Below, one piece after another: positions 5,242 through 5,993 of a stretch of 5,993 nt of DNA. Under the pieces are notes generated by a model. The model searched no databases. It was not told where the DNA came from and saw only the letters and a program-made list of their open reading frames with translations. Position numbers and translations under genes: made by a program. The first letter of the stretch is position 1; each line of letters begins with the position of its first letter. The stretch lies in contig JAUVQR010000104.1 in the NCBI GenBank assembly GCA_030598065.1, positions 1 to 5,993 on the forward strand, given 5' to 3'. Origin of the DNA: Planctomycetota bacterium. Its GTDB lineage: Bacteria > Planctomycetota > Brocadiia > Brocadiales > Bathyanammoxibiaceae.

Positions 5242-5993
5242 TTAAGCTTCCTGGGTGTTCCTGAGTGTTTCCCTGTACCTGCCAAACCTGCCCTTCATCG
5301 TATCTCTCATAAAATTGACCAGGATTTCTACTTCCGGAGTAAACCCGTTCTGTCTCTCCAATTCCTCGAGGACACTGTCCTGGTCCAGGGTGTCAGTCTG
5401 ACGGAATATCTTATTAAAGGCCTTTCTTATGGGCTCAATCTGCTCTTGCGAGAAACTCGACCTCTCAAGGCCCACTACGTTTACCTGGCGCACGCGTGAC
5501 GGGTTTCCTTCCACCAGCATAAAGGGGGGCACGTCCTGGACAATCCTGGTAAGGCCTCCCACGTAGGCGTGCTGGCCTATCGTCGTGAACGGTTGCACTC
5601 CCACCAGACCCATGAGTTTTGCGTTACTTTCTACCTTTACGTGCCCGCCAAGCAAGACGTTGTTGGCCAGAAGCACACCGTTCTCGATCTCACAATCATG
5701 GGCAATATGTGAGCAGGCCATAAACAAATTGTCATTGCCTATCTCAGTTAAACCGCCGCCAGCCGCCGTGCCGGTGTTTATTGTCACACATTCCCTTATG
5801 ACGTTGCGGTCGCCAATCTCAAGTCTTGTGTCCTCACCCCTGTGTTTCTGGTCCTGAGGTTCTACACCCAAGGCCGCTCCCGGGAAAACACTGTTGTCCC
5901 TGCCAAGTGTGGTGTGCCCGGTTACGGTAACATTGTTTCTTATGACGGTCCCGCTCCCGATTTTCACGTGCTCGTCAATCAAGGAAAACGCCC
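5242..5993 (-). CDS. lpxA: Acyl-ACP--UDP-N-acetylglucosamine O-acyltransferase, 5' end cut by the window
   Basis: LpxA transfers a 3-hydroxyacyl chain from acyl carrier protein to the sugar nucleotide, the first step of lipid A synthesis, as a cytoplasmic left-handed beta-helix trimer. Hexapeptide repeats run through the first two-thirds. Counting from the codon at 5982 as residue 1, clear matches are PQDQK (D44, equivalent to E. coli D74), IRECVTIN, GGGLTEIGNDNLFM, SHIAHDC with catalytic-base H95 (E. coli H125), LGGHV with H114 (E. coli H144), and VGGLTRIVQDVPPFM (141-155). The frame stays open to the edge (AFS precedes the TTG at 5982 and aligns with the family), so the TTG is internal and roughly 28 N-terminal residues are missing. 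Several sugar-binding positions differ from E. coli. It leads the coupled unit with the oxidoreductase and radical SAM genes. Confidence 0.93.
   Translation of the reverse strand, partial: AFSLIDEHVKIGSGTVIRNNVTVTGHTTLGRDNSVFPGAALGVEPQDQKHRGEDTRLEIGDRNVIRECVTINTGTAAGGGLTEIGNDNLFMACSHIAHDCEIENGVLLANNVLLGGHVKVESNAKLMGLVGVQPFTTIGQHAYVGGLTRIVQDVPPFMLVEGNPSRVRQVNVVGLERSSFSQEQIEPIRKAFNKIFRQTDTLDQDSVLEELERQNGFTPEVEILVNFMRDTMKGRFGRYRETLRNTQEA

Noticed and set aside
5242..5982. TTG at 5982-5980 as the lpxA start
   Set aside because: The frame continues upstream to the window edge with residues AFS that align with the LpxA family, and an LpxA starting here would lack its first beta-helix coil and have no ribosome site in view.
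1..5993. CRISPR array, tRNA or rRNA genes
   Set aside because: No regularly spaced direct repeats, T-loop consensus or rRNA-like conserved stretches were seen on either strand by eye.

Overview
The window is a bacterial chromosome segment. All seven recognisable complete or near-complete genes lie on the minus strand, so transcription runs from right to left. In that direction the order is lpxA (cut by the right edge), a Gfo/Idh/MocA-type oxidoreductase, a radical SAM protein, rpsB, tsf, pyrH and frr. A lipid A gene (lpxA) points to a Gram-negative-type outer membrane. Sequence texture points to the Planctomycetota, perhaps a Brocadiales-like lineage: for example, S2 reads HIIDLRGTLRGL where most bacteria have an IIDLQKT-type motif, and the LpxA is divergent. 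That assignment is a judgement from pattern memory and was not tested.

Right part (about 2970-5993): lpxA, the oxidoreductase and the radical SAM gene are almost contiguous, with gaps of 3 and 4 bases, and two of them have good Shine-Dalgarno sites inside the end of the preceding gene. This looks like one translationally coupled unit. LpxA starts lipid A synthesis. The oxidoreductase may act on the nucleotide sugar that LpxA acylates, by analogy with GnnA. The radical SAM enzyme, which has a reduced SPASM/Twitch-like C-terminus, has no assignable substrate. This trio is the most interesting part of the window.

Middle and left (247-2973): the classic translation and growth block rpsB-tsf-pyrH-frr encodes ribosomal protein S2, a short EF-Ts, UMP kinase and ribosome recycling factor. 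A candidate sigma70-type promoter (TTGACA, 16 bases, TAAAGT) overlaps the radical SAM stop codon just upstream of rpsB. It would let this block be transcribed separately from the lipid A unit. rpsB starts with TTG behind a near-perfect Shine-Dalgarno site. pyrH has no visible Shine-Dalgarno site, and frr overlaps pyrH by 4 bases (ATGA).

Far left (1-246): downstream of frr there is no clear intrinsic terminator. A C-rich stretch of transcript comes first, followed by unassigned sequence. The outermost 106 bases look like the left end of an insertion sequence, possibly of the IS1380 type. It has a CCTAG terminus, then a leader with TTCGCGAA, then a ribosome site and an ATG opening a reading frame that leaves the window. 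That call is tentative.
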